From assembly GCA_030737875.1 (NCBI GenBank), contig CM060915.1, positions 357,675,863-357,739,862 on the forward strand: a stretch of DNA of 64,000 nt. The letters run 5' to 3'. Both the position numbers and the translations under genes were made by a program. The notes beneath the pieces were generated by a model. The model was not told the DNA's origin. It worked only from the letters and a program-made list of their open reading frames with translations, and made no database searches. Positions 52,301-62,132 of this stretch are shown in pieces; within the stretch, counting starts at the first letter, position 1; each line of letters opens with the position of its first letter. This DNA is from Allium sativum (taxonomy: Eukaryota > Streptophyta > Magnoliopsida > Asparagales > Amaryllidaceae).

Positions 52301-53708
52301 GGTCAAGCGTGTACGTACGGAAAGGCAGAGAACACCCAAAAGACCATAATTGCTATCTAATTATGGTTGCGGTAAGGCTAGGATTGTGGGTTGGCCAGTA
52401 GTGTGTTCTCATACAGGATTTATCCTGTCTTGTCTTTCACTAGTTGAGGGAGTGGTCTCGTGGGACCATAGCCACGTATAGAAAAAAACAGACCTTAGCA
52501 TCTGCATCGGCAGATAAATCGAAAGCTCCCGACCGAGTCCTGTATTTCCTGGTCTGCCCTGTGACAGGACTCGGATGGCACGATGTGATACATGTGCATA
52601 CAGTCATGGAAAAACGATTCACGATGAATGCGTGGGAAAAAGGGCGCGGTTGACGGTTAGCGTAAATCCTAGTGGCCCTGGGTGGTTGAACCAAAACCGA
52701 GATACGAAAACGTGCAATAGGTAAGCATAATCCCTAGTAGTCCTAGGTAGCATAAGTCCTAGTTGTACAAACGATGATTCATGTTGAAAGACCCTAGTTA
52801 GATATAGGGTGACAATCCAAAACGATCTTAAGGATCATGGAACTATGTTAAAGTAGTATAGAATCTCATGGGAAAGCCCGTATGGTCTACGGCAAGGGAC
52901 TGAACATTTACATGGAATAAAACATACGAGTTGAGTAACCTATATATGCGATATATTAGGTTGACATGGACCATTACACGACTTTTGAGTAAGGGTCATT
53001 CATGGTTAACACATGATACGGTGGGGATACTAGTATGGTAGGTGCAGAGCTAAAATACAGGATAGATACCATGGGACGTTATACGTGATAGATATCTTGG
53101 GGATATTATACTTGATAGGAACCTGACGATGGGATACCTTGTTTTATCTTGACATCGTAATTTATCATGACACTTTAGTTTATCTGAGTTCAGTAGTTCA
53201 TCATGTTATTTTGATTTAGCTTATCTATCTTGTCATCATGCTTATGTTCATCTCAGTTTCTCATGTCAGTTAACTTTACTAGTTTTTATGCTGATAGTAG
53301 ATAGGGCTTACTCAGTCTTTTTGACTGACCCGTTTTGTTTCGCCTCTTTTCTTCCGTTTCCCCCCAGGTTACAGGGAGGAAATACTGTTGTTTCGTTCGG
53401 ACTTCTTCTGCTTGAAGGTCATCATGGATGGCTTGGACTTTTCTTGGCTATGGCTACTTTACTGTTTTTACTTGGGGAATAATTTATGAAAAAGTCTTTA
53501 TGCTTCTTTACTATTGCAAGACAGGTTTTGATGTACTCTGATGTAAAAGGCTTTAGACCTTAATTATTAATGTTTATGAAAGTTCGATTTTACTTCCGCT
53601 ATTTTATATGTTCTGTCTTGTGATATTTCTGTGCATGTTTACCAATAATGCCCCTCTAAAGCTAGTGCATTCCTTTGCGAGTGACCCTAGCGGAGGCGGG
53701 GTGTTACA
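49363..53708 (+). repeat. A2 5' LTR
   Basis: Starts TGTAACAACCCG, ends GGCGGGGTGTTACA. U3 has GGCGGGAAAAATTCCCGCC (49601-49619), the CCCAAGTCGACAG hairpin (49626-49653) and TATA box CTATAAATAAG (49835-49845). Short open frames such as 49979-50197 and 52444-52653 are not supported. Confidence 0.93.
51117..51850 (+). repeat. GGTTAAGT array, about 15 degenerate units
   Basis: GGTTAAGT-like starts near 51117, 51168, 51230, 51291, 51340, 51384, 51436, 51474, 51521, 51566, 51614, 51660, 51716, 51759 and 51812, spaced about 38-62 bases and often paired with ACTTAACC inside the unit. The A2 3' LTR copy is at 57465-58198. Confidence 0.8.
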
Positions 53709-53710
53709 CG

Positions 53711-53722
53711 TGGTATCAGAGC
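53711..53722 (+). other. A2 primer binding site (initiator Met tRNA type)
   Basis: TGGTATCAGAGC, two bases after the 5' LTR. Confidence 0.95.
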
Positions 53723-54470
53723 AGAAGGTTACCAGACTGGGCAAAAGTTTTTTTAAAGACCTTCTGAAAACTATTTGAAAATCGTTTACAAAGAAGCATT
53801 TTTCAAGAAAAATTTCTTTTAAAAGAAAAAGGCTATTCCCCAAAGGCCATTAGCACTATCCTTGTTTCCTTAATTGAATCTCTTTTCCTTTCTTTCCTCC
53901 ATCTGTAGTCACAGTGGTTTTAACTGCGACTAGTCTTTTCTATCTACGAAAGTGCTTTCCATACGATGGGGGTGGTTTTCGAGAGACCAGTGGCCGCGTT
54001 ATAAGAAAGGATAGTGAGAAAGAGGATAAAGGATACGAGCTTAAGGATGAGCAACTTGTTGGTATGGCTTAGTCCTCAAAGGAGGGGGAAAGATGAACAA
54101 TGAAACCCATGACGAGAGAGTACCTTTGGCATGGTAAAACGGGGCGGATAGTTAAGTATTATGGGACAAGGACAAGATCATCGGGAGGGCAATAGTATGC
54201 TCTCATTTCTAGGGTACCTCGGAAGGAGGGTAACGATCTTGTTAAAGGTTTAGCTTTTCTTCTCTATCATCCCGTTAGGACTTCGTTTTTCGTATCATTT
54301 AAGTCTGCTTCGATAGTTGAGTCTCTGCACCTTAAGTACTAGCGTAATAGAGAATCCCATTTTTGTCTCAAAGTCCTATTGGAGAATCAGTCCATTTATA
54401 CATGACTTGTTTGGATTTGAGAATGTCTATGCCAAGTGTTGAGTTTGGAAATAATGCTTATGTTTATAAG
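53723..54470 (+). mobile_element. A2 leader and unrecognisable gag region
   Basis: The first part matches the A1 leader (GGCTATTCCCCAAA..GCCATTAGCA, 53831-53855). Beyond about 53900 no gag motif could be read in any frame, unlike A1, where gag is open. Confidence 0.6.
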
Positions 54471-54477
54471 CTATGGA

Positions 54478-54565
54478 TGGATTCTAGGGATGAAGTGGTT
54501 ATCCAGTAGGGGGTGCCACTCTCGGTTTTGATAGGAGGGTAGTTAGACCTTTTGACTAGCCTTGG
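54478..54565 (+). pseudogene. Retropepsin (protease) remnant
   Basis: One frame reads GWILGMKWLSS, matching the ILGMDWLS signature after the active site of Ty3/gypsy retropepsins. A shifted frame about 40 bases on reads DRRVVRPF, matching the following strand. Two in-frame stops and a frame change make it non-functional. Confidence 0.6.
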
Positions 54566-54691
54566 TAATGCCCTCGAAGTACCGTGTAACCTTTTTGAGG
54601 TTCTGTCATGACTAGTTACTTAGAATCCCTTGATGCCTTTATTGGAAATTTGAAGCCCGATCGAGTGGTGTTCGCCAATAAGACGGATGGT

Positions 54692-54770
54692 TTACTTCAT
54701 TTATGCATGGGTTATAGAGATCACCCTAGTAAGTGTGCATGATAACCTGGTTGACATCTGTTTACTTTCA
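54692..54770 (+). pseudogene. Reverse transcriptase remnant
   Basis: LLHLCMGYRDHPSKC (54692 onward) aligns with the LR.C.DYR.LNKVT motif in the RT fingers. HDNLVDIC shortly after fits IDDLFDQL, but far too close to the first motif, so intervening sequence is deleted. No catalytic YVDD region remains. Confidence 0.55.
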
Positions 54771-54808
54771 AGAGAAAGTTCTTCTACATGGAATACCTTA
54801 TAGTATAT

Positions 54809-54862
54809 AAACGAGATCCAAGATTCATTAGTGAATTTTGGAAAGCTTGCATGAGATCATGA
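54809..54862 (+). pseudogene. Integrase core remnant
   Basis: KRDPRFISEFWKAC matches the SDRDPRFTS.FWK.L signature around the second catalytic Asp of Ty3/gypsy integrase. It is less than 100 bases from the RT remnant, so most of pol (RT palm, RNase H, integrase N-terminus) is missing. A stop follows within about six codons. Confidence 0.7.
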
Positions 54863-54968
54863 GTACGTAGTCATGTTTGCGCCAAGTATTCTAGAAAAAG
54901 GATAAGTGCAAGTGGAACGAGAGGCGACGAAGAAATGAGTTCCAGCTCATGTTATGGAAACAGGAAAT

Positions 54969-55090
54969 AAGAAGCTACGAAATCGCGAAGTTAAAAGACG
55001 GTCAAGGCACAATGGAATTAAGCTCAAGGAAATACGACTTTGATGGTCAAAGACTAGATACGCGCATGATATCTCTTTTTGGGAGTATAT
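54969..55090 (+). pseudogene. Integrase C-terminus / chromodomain remnant
   Basis: KKLRNREVK (54969-54995) and, in a shifted frame, TVKAQW (54998-55015) continue in that frame with TT.MVKD.IRA.YLFLG spacing interrupted by stops. This matches the LRN.E..VKVQW..EATWE.E..MR..YP.LF tail of chromoviral Pol. It corresponds to 41534-41655 in A1. Confidence 0.62.
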
Positions 55091-55695
55091 CCTTGATCCT
55101 TGTTTTCTGTAGAGCTTACTTGTAGGCTATCTTTTGTGGACATCCTCTCGGTCCTATTTTCTGTTACAAACCCCGTAAGGAGTTTGTCTTGTTTATCTTC
55201 TCGGCCCTGTTTCAAGGAATCCTAGGTAGAACCCTATGGATGTAAACATGTATTTGAAACATGTTATGATTGATATGGTTGCAAGTGGTTGCTCGTGGAT
55301 GCGCGAATACACATTAGATACTAGCTCGACTCGGTCACATTTCATATTGCATATGCACGAGTATTTATACTTGTTTATGGATGAAATCGAATGTATTATC
55401 ATGCGGTTGTTGCATATGAATGAATGATTGTGCACGCATATAGTATCTATATGACTAGGACTATTTGCATACATGTTGGATTCATGGCACTATACATATT
55501 TTGCATTAGAAAGATTATTCAGGCCTGATCATTAGCATTAGCTAAGGAACATGTACACACACGTTTTGCATATATTCATACAGCATTAGAAATCATCTAA
55601 GGACAATGGTTGCTTGTGGATGATGTTTTGAGTAGATGAATGATGGATGGTAGGATATGTTCTTCCTAACTTGGAGATTTCGGGGACGAAATCCT

Positions 55696-55710
55696 AAAAG
55701 GTGGGGAGAA
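55696..55710 (+). other. A2 polypurine tract
   Basis: AAAAGGTGGGGAGAA directly before the 3' LTR. Confidence 0.9.
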
Positions 55711-58700
55711 TGTAACAACCCGTATTTCGATAACATGTTAAGACGAGAATCAAGGCAGAATTTAATTTTAAATTCTGAATCAAGTAAAACGGGCTATGCC
55801 ATTGCGTTCGTCTCGGAAAAATACGCGAAATAGAGTCTGAGTTTTCGAGAATCGGAGTCCGTATGACCAAGTTATGGTCCGACGAAGTTTTCAGAAAATT
55901 CAAGTTCAAAAACGAGTTCTAATTTCGGAAATTAGGGCTGGAGGGCTAGGCGGGAAAAATTCCCGCCAGGCACCCCAAGTCGACAGCCCTGTCGACTTGG
56001 GAGTCGACATGGCTTGACCCAAGTCGACAGCCCTGTCGACTTGGGGGTCGACTTATGGTGGCCGGGCAGTTTTGCCTGGTGCACCTACTTTCTGTCTTGG
56101 CTAGGTTTTTGGGCCTGGTTCGAAATCTGATGGTTCAGGTTGATCCTAGGGTTAATCCTAAGGTCCTAATCACTCCTAATCTCTATAAATAAGCCTCTAA
56201 CCTACCCCTAAACCCTCATTATTCATTCATGCAACTAAACTATGGCAAAAAAATTACTCTCATGGCCTCCACTCTCATTCTAAAAATTCCTAAGTAAATT
56301 TCTATGAGAGGTTTCATGATCATGTGAGTGTTAGAGAGTCTCTATGTTAGTATGAGAGCTTCTCAAGTTGATTTCAAGGCTAAAGCTTTGACCTTTGTTC
56401 ATCAAGATGTTTTTTTTTATTGATTTGGAGCTTTCATCTTTGGGTTTTGGGATGATGGCATGCATAGGCTTTGTCTCAATCTTTAATTTAATCGATTTGT
56501 GCCTTCATAGCAATGTAAGCCCTTTCCCTACTCTTAGATATTAACTATGAAGTTAAATGTTCATGTTGCAAGTTTGGGTTTGATCATTGAGTATGATACA
56601 TGCTATCATGTCATGCAAGTTTATGAAGTCATTATCTTGATCTTGTGGGCTAAAAGCTACAACCTTTATGTTGAAATGTTGCATTATGCAACATGAGAAC
56701 CCTCATAACCTTTATGCCAACTTGCATATGAAGTCATAACCCTTATATGATGATATATGTGAGTTACTAGTCATCATTCCATGTCTTTTGTCACCATGAT
56801 TCGCTTATGTGCCAAGTTTGGGTTTATGCATGTTTTTTAGGCTTAAGAATGTAACATGCAAGTTAATGAACACATTTGTGCCTCATTTGCCACCATGATT
56901 AACTTGTGGCTTAATATCCATTTTTGTCATGCCTTTGCCAAGTCTCTTCTTTTAATCCACTACGTTGTTGTGAACGTATATGCGAGTTTAAAAGCGTTGG
57001 GTTATGTTATGGGTAATTTCTAATGACATGAAATACAACTTGAAAACATGACTTGAAATATAACATGGAAGTTGACATGTGAGTATGTTTGAAAATATGA
57101 AATTGGGAATTTACCTATTAAGTTAGGTCTACCCATACTATGGAATTGGGAATTTACCTATTAAGTTAGGTCTACCCATATTCTTAAAAACTTGAATATG
57201 AACATGACACTAGACTAAACATGAAAGTGACCAACTCGAGGTTGGGTTGAGTTTGCAACGTAAAACTACCCGGAACCGACCGGCCTAACTAGTAGTTGCA
57301 AACAATAGGACCCAATGTGAGAAGTTGGTCATGTTGTGCTTGAACCCGAGGTTAGACCAAGTTGTGGTGTAAAGCTACCCGGAACCGACCGGCTTAACTA
57401 GTAACCACAACAAAGTCTAATGTGAGAGGTTGAGGTGCATTAAGTAATTAATGCCACATGATAGGGTTAAGTTAATTTGATTAATGACTCTTAACCAAAT
57501 ATGACTTGGACAATGGGTTAAGTAAATTGATTAGGCCAATGATACCTAACAAAACATGACAAGGTTGGGTAGGTTAAGTAACTTGATTTGCCTAATGACA
57601 CTTAACCATTTTTATACGACTAGTGGACGGGGTTAAGTTAACTAACACTTAATCAATCCAACACGATAATTTGGTAAGATTAAGTAAGTTTTCTTAATGA
57701 CACTTAACCGAAAGATACAGTTAATGGATGGGGTTAAGATTAGACTCAACTAGTCTAAACATGGAAATCGGATGGGGTTAAGTTAGCCTAGACTTAATTA
57801 ATCCCACTTGGTAGTTTGATGGGGTTAAGTTAAACACTTAACTAATCTAACACGATGATTTGAAGTGGTTAAGTTAACCAACACTTAACCAATCTAACTC
57901 GGTAATTTTGAAGTGATTAAGTAACCTATACTTAAACACTCCAACTCGGTTATTTGATAAGGTTAAGTTAACCAATACTTAACCAATCTAACGTGATAAC
58001 ATGATAAGGCTAAGTCACGAATCGCTTAAATACGCTTGACCGATTTGACTCAGTAATTTGATAGGGTCAAGTTAATATATACTTAACCAACTTGAGCATG
58101 GTTTGTAGGGTTAAGTCTTGAACTTGGATACTTAGCCAATTTTGACATGATTTGTAGACGGGTTAAGTCATGAACTTAAGTGACACTTAATCCATTATGA
58201 AAACCCTAGTTCTGAGGATTAGGTGGATAATCGTAGTTAACAAGGATAACGGGAATAAGGCTAAGTGGTAAATCTTAGTTGAAGAATAACTAAGTAATGA
58301 TTCTTAGTCAAGGAAATTTAGACCAGTTCATAGATAGATGAGTAACCTGATACGGTAGGTCATTGTTTAAGTATGCGAGTAGGAGCAAGTATCTGATTTA
58401 GATAAAGGCTCCAGCGAACTGGGTAACGAAGCAGCGGCTTCGGGGAACGTGAGGATATTCTTGGTATCCCTCTATGAGCTGCCAGGTGATCATACTAGGC
58501 TCATGAGAGGTTAAGGTCTGCGTTAGAAGAACCAAGAGTATGCCTTGGTTGCTATATGAGCGACCTAAAGACGGGGATGGATAGGGGATAGTCGACGATA
58601 CACGGTCGTACCCTAGATAGCATTTCGTCAGGCTACCTACCATCTTTGGTCAAGCGTGTACGTACGGAAAGGCAGAGAACACCCAAAAGACCATAATTGC

Positions 58701-60055
58701 TATCTAATTATGGTTGCGGTAAGGCTAGGATTGTGGGTTGGCCAGTAGTGTGTTCTCATACAGGATTTATCCTGTCTTGTCTTTCACTAGTTGAGGGAGT
58801 GGTCTCGTGGGACCATAGCCACGTATAGAAAAAAACAGACCTTAGCATCTGCATCGGCAGATAAATCGAAAGCTCCCGACCGAGTCCTGTATTTCCTGGT
58901 CTGCCCTGTGACAGGACTCGGATGGCACGATGTGATACATGTGCATACAGTCATGGAAAAACGATTCACGATGAATGCGTGGGAAAAAGGGCGCGGTTGA
59001 CGGTTAGCGTAAATCCTAGTGGCCCTGGGTGGTTGAACCAAAACCGAGATACGAAAACGTGCAATAGGTAAGCATAATCCCTAGTAGTCCTAGGTAGCAT
59101 AAGTCCTAGTTGTACAAACGATGATTCATGTTGAAAGACCCTAGTTAGATATAGGGTGACAATCCAAAACGATCTTAAGGATCATGGAACTATGTTAAAG
59201 TAGTATAGAATCTCATGGGAAAGCCCGTATGGTCTACGGCAAGGGACTGAACATTTACATGGAATAAAACATACGAGTTGAGTAACCTATATATGCGATA
59301 TATTAGGTTGACATGGACCATTACACGACTTTTGAGTAAGGGTCATTCATGGTTAACACATGATACGGTGGGGATACTAGTATGGTAGGTGCAGAGCTAA
59401 AATACAGGATAGATACCATGGGACGTTATACGTGATAGATATCTTGGGGATATTATACTTGATAGGAACCTGACGATGGGATACCTTGTTTTATCTTGAC
59501 ATCGTAATTTATCATGACACTTTAGTTTATCTGAGTTCAGTAGTTCATCATGTTATTTTGATTTAGCTTATCTATCTTGTCATCATGCTTATGTTCATCT
59601 CAGTTTCTCATGTCAGTTAACTTTACTAGTTTTTATGCTGATAGTAGATAGGGCTTACTCAGTCTTTTTGACTGACCCGTTTTGTTTCGCCTCTTTTCTT
59701 CCGTTTCCCCCCAGGTTACAGGGAGGAAATACTGTTGTTTCGTTCGGACTTCTTCTGCTTGAAGGTCATCATGGATGGCTTGGACTTTTCTTGGCTATGG
59801 CTACTTTACTGTTTTTACTTGGGGAATAATTTATGAAAAAGTCTTTATGCTTCTTTACTATTGCAAGACAGGTTTTGATGTACTCTGATGTAAAAGGCTT
59901 TAGACCTTAATTATTAATGTTTATGAAAGTTCGATTTTACTTCCGCTATTTTATATGTTCTGTCTTGTGATATTTCTGTGCATGTTTACCAATAATGCCC
60001 CTCTAAAGCTAGTGCATTCCTTTGCGAGTGACCCTAGCGGAGGCGGGGTGTTACA
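55711..60055 (+). repeat. A2 3' LTR
   Basis: Near-identical to 49363-53708 at a constant offset of 6348 bases through U3, one base shorter overall. Sparse substitutions include 57643 and 58017. Confidence 0.93.
57465..58198 (+). repeat. GGTTAAGT array, A2 3' LTR copy
   Basis: Same unit order and spacing as 51117-51850, confirming that the array is a fixed part of this LTR type. Confidence 0.8.
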
Positions 60056-60062
60056 CCCCCGC

Positions 60063-60407
60063 AACCCACCGGACTTCAAGCTTCCAGCCTTGAAAACATA
60101 CAACGGCAGGGCAGATCCTACTGTTCATCTCATGCGCTATATGCGCCATATGGAAGTAATTTTGGCATCGGTCAATGTTATGGCCAAGTGCTTCCTTCTT
60201 TACTTAACCGACATCGCTGCCATATCTCGGCCTAAGAGTGTCATGTTCCTCACATCCATAAAGCAGCGGTCCGACGAGATCTTATGCTCCTTCTTAGATA
60301 GATTCAACGTGACTGTGGCATCGGTTGATCGACCTGAACCATCGATGGTCCTCATGGACGCCATGGCCGGCGTTCTGGATAGAACAGACTACAAAATTAC
60401 CCTTTAG
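60063..60407 (+). pseudogene. gag: gag capsid domain, interrupted and internally deleted (Tat-type)
   Basis: The frame starts NPPDFKLPALKTYNGRADP, the typical F+LP.L..Y.G..DP start of the Retrotrans_gag capsid domain in Tat-type elements, and continues HLMRYMRHMEV and later SIKQRSDEILCSFLDRFN. The segment between LYLTDIAA and FLTSIKQ is about 30 residues shorter than usual and lacks the WF...L...S...F region, suggesting an in-frame deletion. A TAG stop follows at 60405. An upstream in-frame ATG at 59955 lies in the A2 LTR and is coincidental. Confidence 0.75.
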
Positions 60408-60482
60408 GGGGACCCTCCTAAAAACTGGAGATTTCTACTTTGAGGCAAACAGGTTCCTCTGACAAGAGGTTGCTAAATTGAG

Positions 60483-60920
60483 ATGAAAAGTCTCGACGTA
60501 CTTGCTACAAAGGAAGAAGGACCATCCACTGTTGTCCAAAACAAAGGAAAAGGGAAAGCCTCAGAAAAGAACGACAGAAATGCGTGGTTCCGGAGAGAAC
60601 CCAAGTACGATAGATACACCGAGCTTAGTTCCTCGCTATTAGACATATATCTTAATGTGCGAGGAACTCTTCCTTTTCCCAAGCCTCCCAGGAGGGAACC
60701 AACCCAATGAGAGCATGAATCAGGAAAGCACTACATGTTTCATGACATGCCAGGTCATGGAACCAACGATGGCAGGAACTTGCATGATCTCATCGAAGAA
60801 TGGGTCAGACGTGGAGAGCTACTCGAGGATGTTAAGAAATCTGCAACATCCGCACAGCCACGGCTACCTTCCCATGCTCCTCGGAATGGGAGGATCCTGA
60901 GCCTAGCAATCGCGGCATCA
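60483..60920 (+). pseudogene. gag: gag C-terminus with degenerate zinc knuckle (Tat-type)
   Basis: A frame from 60483 contains YTELSSSLLDIYLNVRG and LPFPKPPRREP, matching the YT.L......VL..I......P.P.R..P linker of Tat Gag. It ends in TGA at 60708. The next phase reads HYMFHDMPGHGTNDGRNLHD then LIEEWVRRGELLEDV, matching the C.FH...GH.T..C..L...IE.LI..G.L knuckle region, with both Cys positions changed (Tyr, Asn). The protein ended here originally; no protease follows. Confidence 0.7.
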
Positions 60921-62132
60921 TCATCAACTGATCTGGATTAGATCAGTCTGGAATCTTTACATTTCTTAGGATTTAAGAAATGTACTAGCTTTTAAGTTTT
61001 AAATTTTTCAATAGCTATGTTGACCTATGTACGCAAGGGGGTTAGGGTATAACCCTTGGGAATACCACATTCTCAATAGTACAGCTACTCTATGAATAAA
61101 ACGGTTAGGCTAAATTACACATGTACATGATTAGGATGTAATCCCAAGGCATGCTCTAGATTCAACCATAAACCAATTAGGATTTGTTTCGGTTATGTAA
61201 TAATTTTTGAAATAAATAAAAACTATTTTATCAAAGCGTGGATTACGCTTGGTTAATATAAGTATCTTGTCAGGATTTGTCAAGGTACACAAATAAAATT
61301 AGAGTATGGCTTATGCTTAGTTCTGTACCTAAGGTATGGCTAATACCTAGGCTTAAAATCTACTTATCAGGACATGACAAGCTCTTTTTCAATACGAGTG
61401 TGGATTATGCTCGAACCTTCCCACCAAGTATGGACTATACTTGTATAAGAAAAAACCATCAAATACCGAGTATGGGTTATACTCAGCCCTCAGGTATGGC
61501 TTATACTTGACCAATTAAATTACCCTGCTGGGAATTGGCAAAATATCTCGATCCCTGTCTAAGCACGGTTTATACTCATCCCCATTTTCGGGTATGGTTG
61601 ATACCTCCCATCTGTCAAGATGTGACAGACTTAAATCTTTTCCCATACAAGTATGGTTTATACTCTGTCTCTCGGCATGGTTTATACCTCTCTTTAGAAT
61701 TACAGGTATGGCGTATACCCAAAGAATTAGGCCAAGCCATCAGGATTTGACAAGAAGGCTCGAACGTCATCCGAGTATGGTTTATGCTCCACACAATCTA
61801 AGCATGACTTATGTTCGAGAGATCGAATATCGTTGTCAGGAGTTGACACGCCTGAGCACTTTGAAGGTGTAGGTTGCCCTCATAATTGAACTGGCTCAGC
61901 GGGATCCTGGCCCTTTATTTCTTCTCTAAATACGATCCAGTAGGATCGTTAGTTTTCTAGTAATCTCATTTCAATCAAGGCCATAATATGATCGTTAGCG
62001 ATCGTCGGTTTTCTAGTCATCTTATAAGATTGTTTGGCATAATAATGACTTTCTGGATTTCTATGAATCATTCTCCAGAAGATCCAGAATAAACCTTTCT
62101 TTATCAAGAAAGATATGTCCTAGAGGGAAAAG
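60921..62132 (+). mobile_element. 3' non-coding interior of the Tat-type element
   Basis: AT-rich sequence without coding motifs, dominated by the 17-nt near-palindrome array (61234-61850). Purine-rich AGAGGGAAAAG (62121-62131), one base before the LTR, is the likely polypurine tract. Short frames of 70-90 codons in the array arise because the repeats contain few stops. Confidence 0.6.
61234..61850 (+). repeat. Array of 17-nt near-palindromes (6-5-6 hairpins)
   Basis: Fourteen units of the form N6-GGNNN-N6 with arms resembling GAGTAT/ATACTC start at 61234, 61302, 61332, 61396, 61426, 61468, 61492, 61561, 61590, 61649, 61673, 61704, 61773 and 61800. Six interspersed units resembling TCAGGATTTGACAAG start at 61270, 61367, 61528, 61615, 61740 and 61836, several with TTGTCA/TGACAA arms. 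Four of the fourteen have perfect Watson-Crick arms with different sequences (61234, 61332, 61426, 61468) and five more pair if G-T is allowed. Function unknown. Confidence 0.8.

Larger units (their letters stand above)
49363..60055 (+). mobile_element. A2: young, internally dead chromovirus-like LTR retrotransposon
   Basis: A 10.7-kb element with LTRs of 4346 and 4345 bp, a 2.0-kb interior and a target duplication CCCCC (49358-49362 and 60056-60060) inside the Tat-type gag. The LTRs differ by only a few visible bases. The interior has a primer binding site, then protease, RT, integrase and chromodomain remnants in the canonical order but broken by stops and frame changes, then a polypurine tract. 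Same family as A1, with longer LTRs because of a larger GGTTAAG array. Confidence 0.93.

Noticed and set aside
52444..52694. Overlapping 69- and 84-codon frames on both strands in the A2 LTR
   Set aside because: Repeated only because the LTR is repeated at 58791-59041. Overlapping frames on both strands with no domain indicate chance open frames.
49358..60060. Doubt that CCCCC is a real target duplication
   Set aside because: A homopolymer is weak evidence by itself, but the continuation of gag on both sides in phase supports it, so I kept the call.
59955..60062. N-terminal extension of the gag frame starting at ATG 59955
   Set aside because: This part is A2 LTR sequence fused by chance to the interrupted gag after insertion.
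61234..61850. CRISPR-like array of regularly spaced palindromic repeats
   Set aside because: Units are degenerate, unevenly spaced and lie inside a plant retrotransposon. There are no uniform spacers, leader or cas genes.
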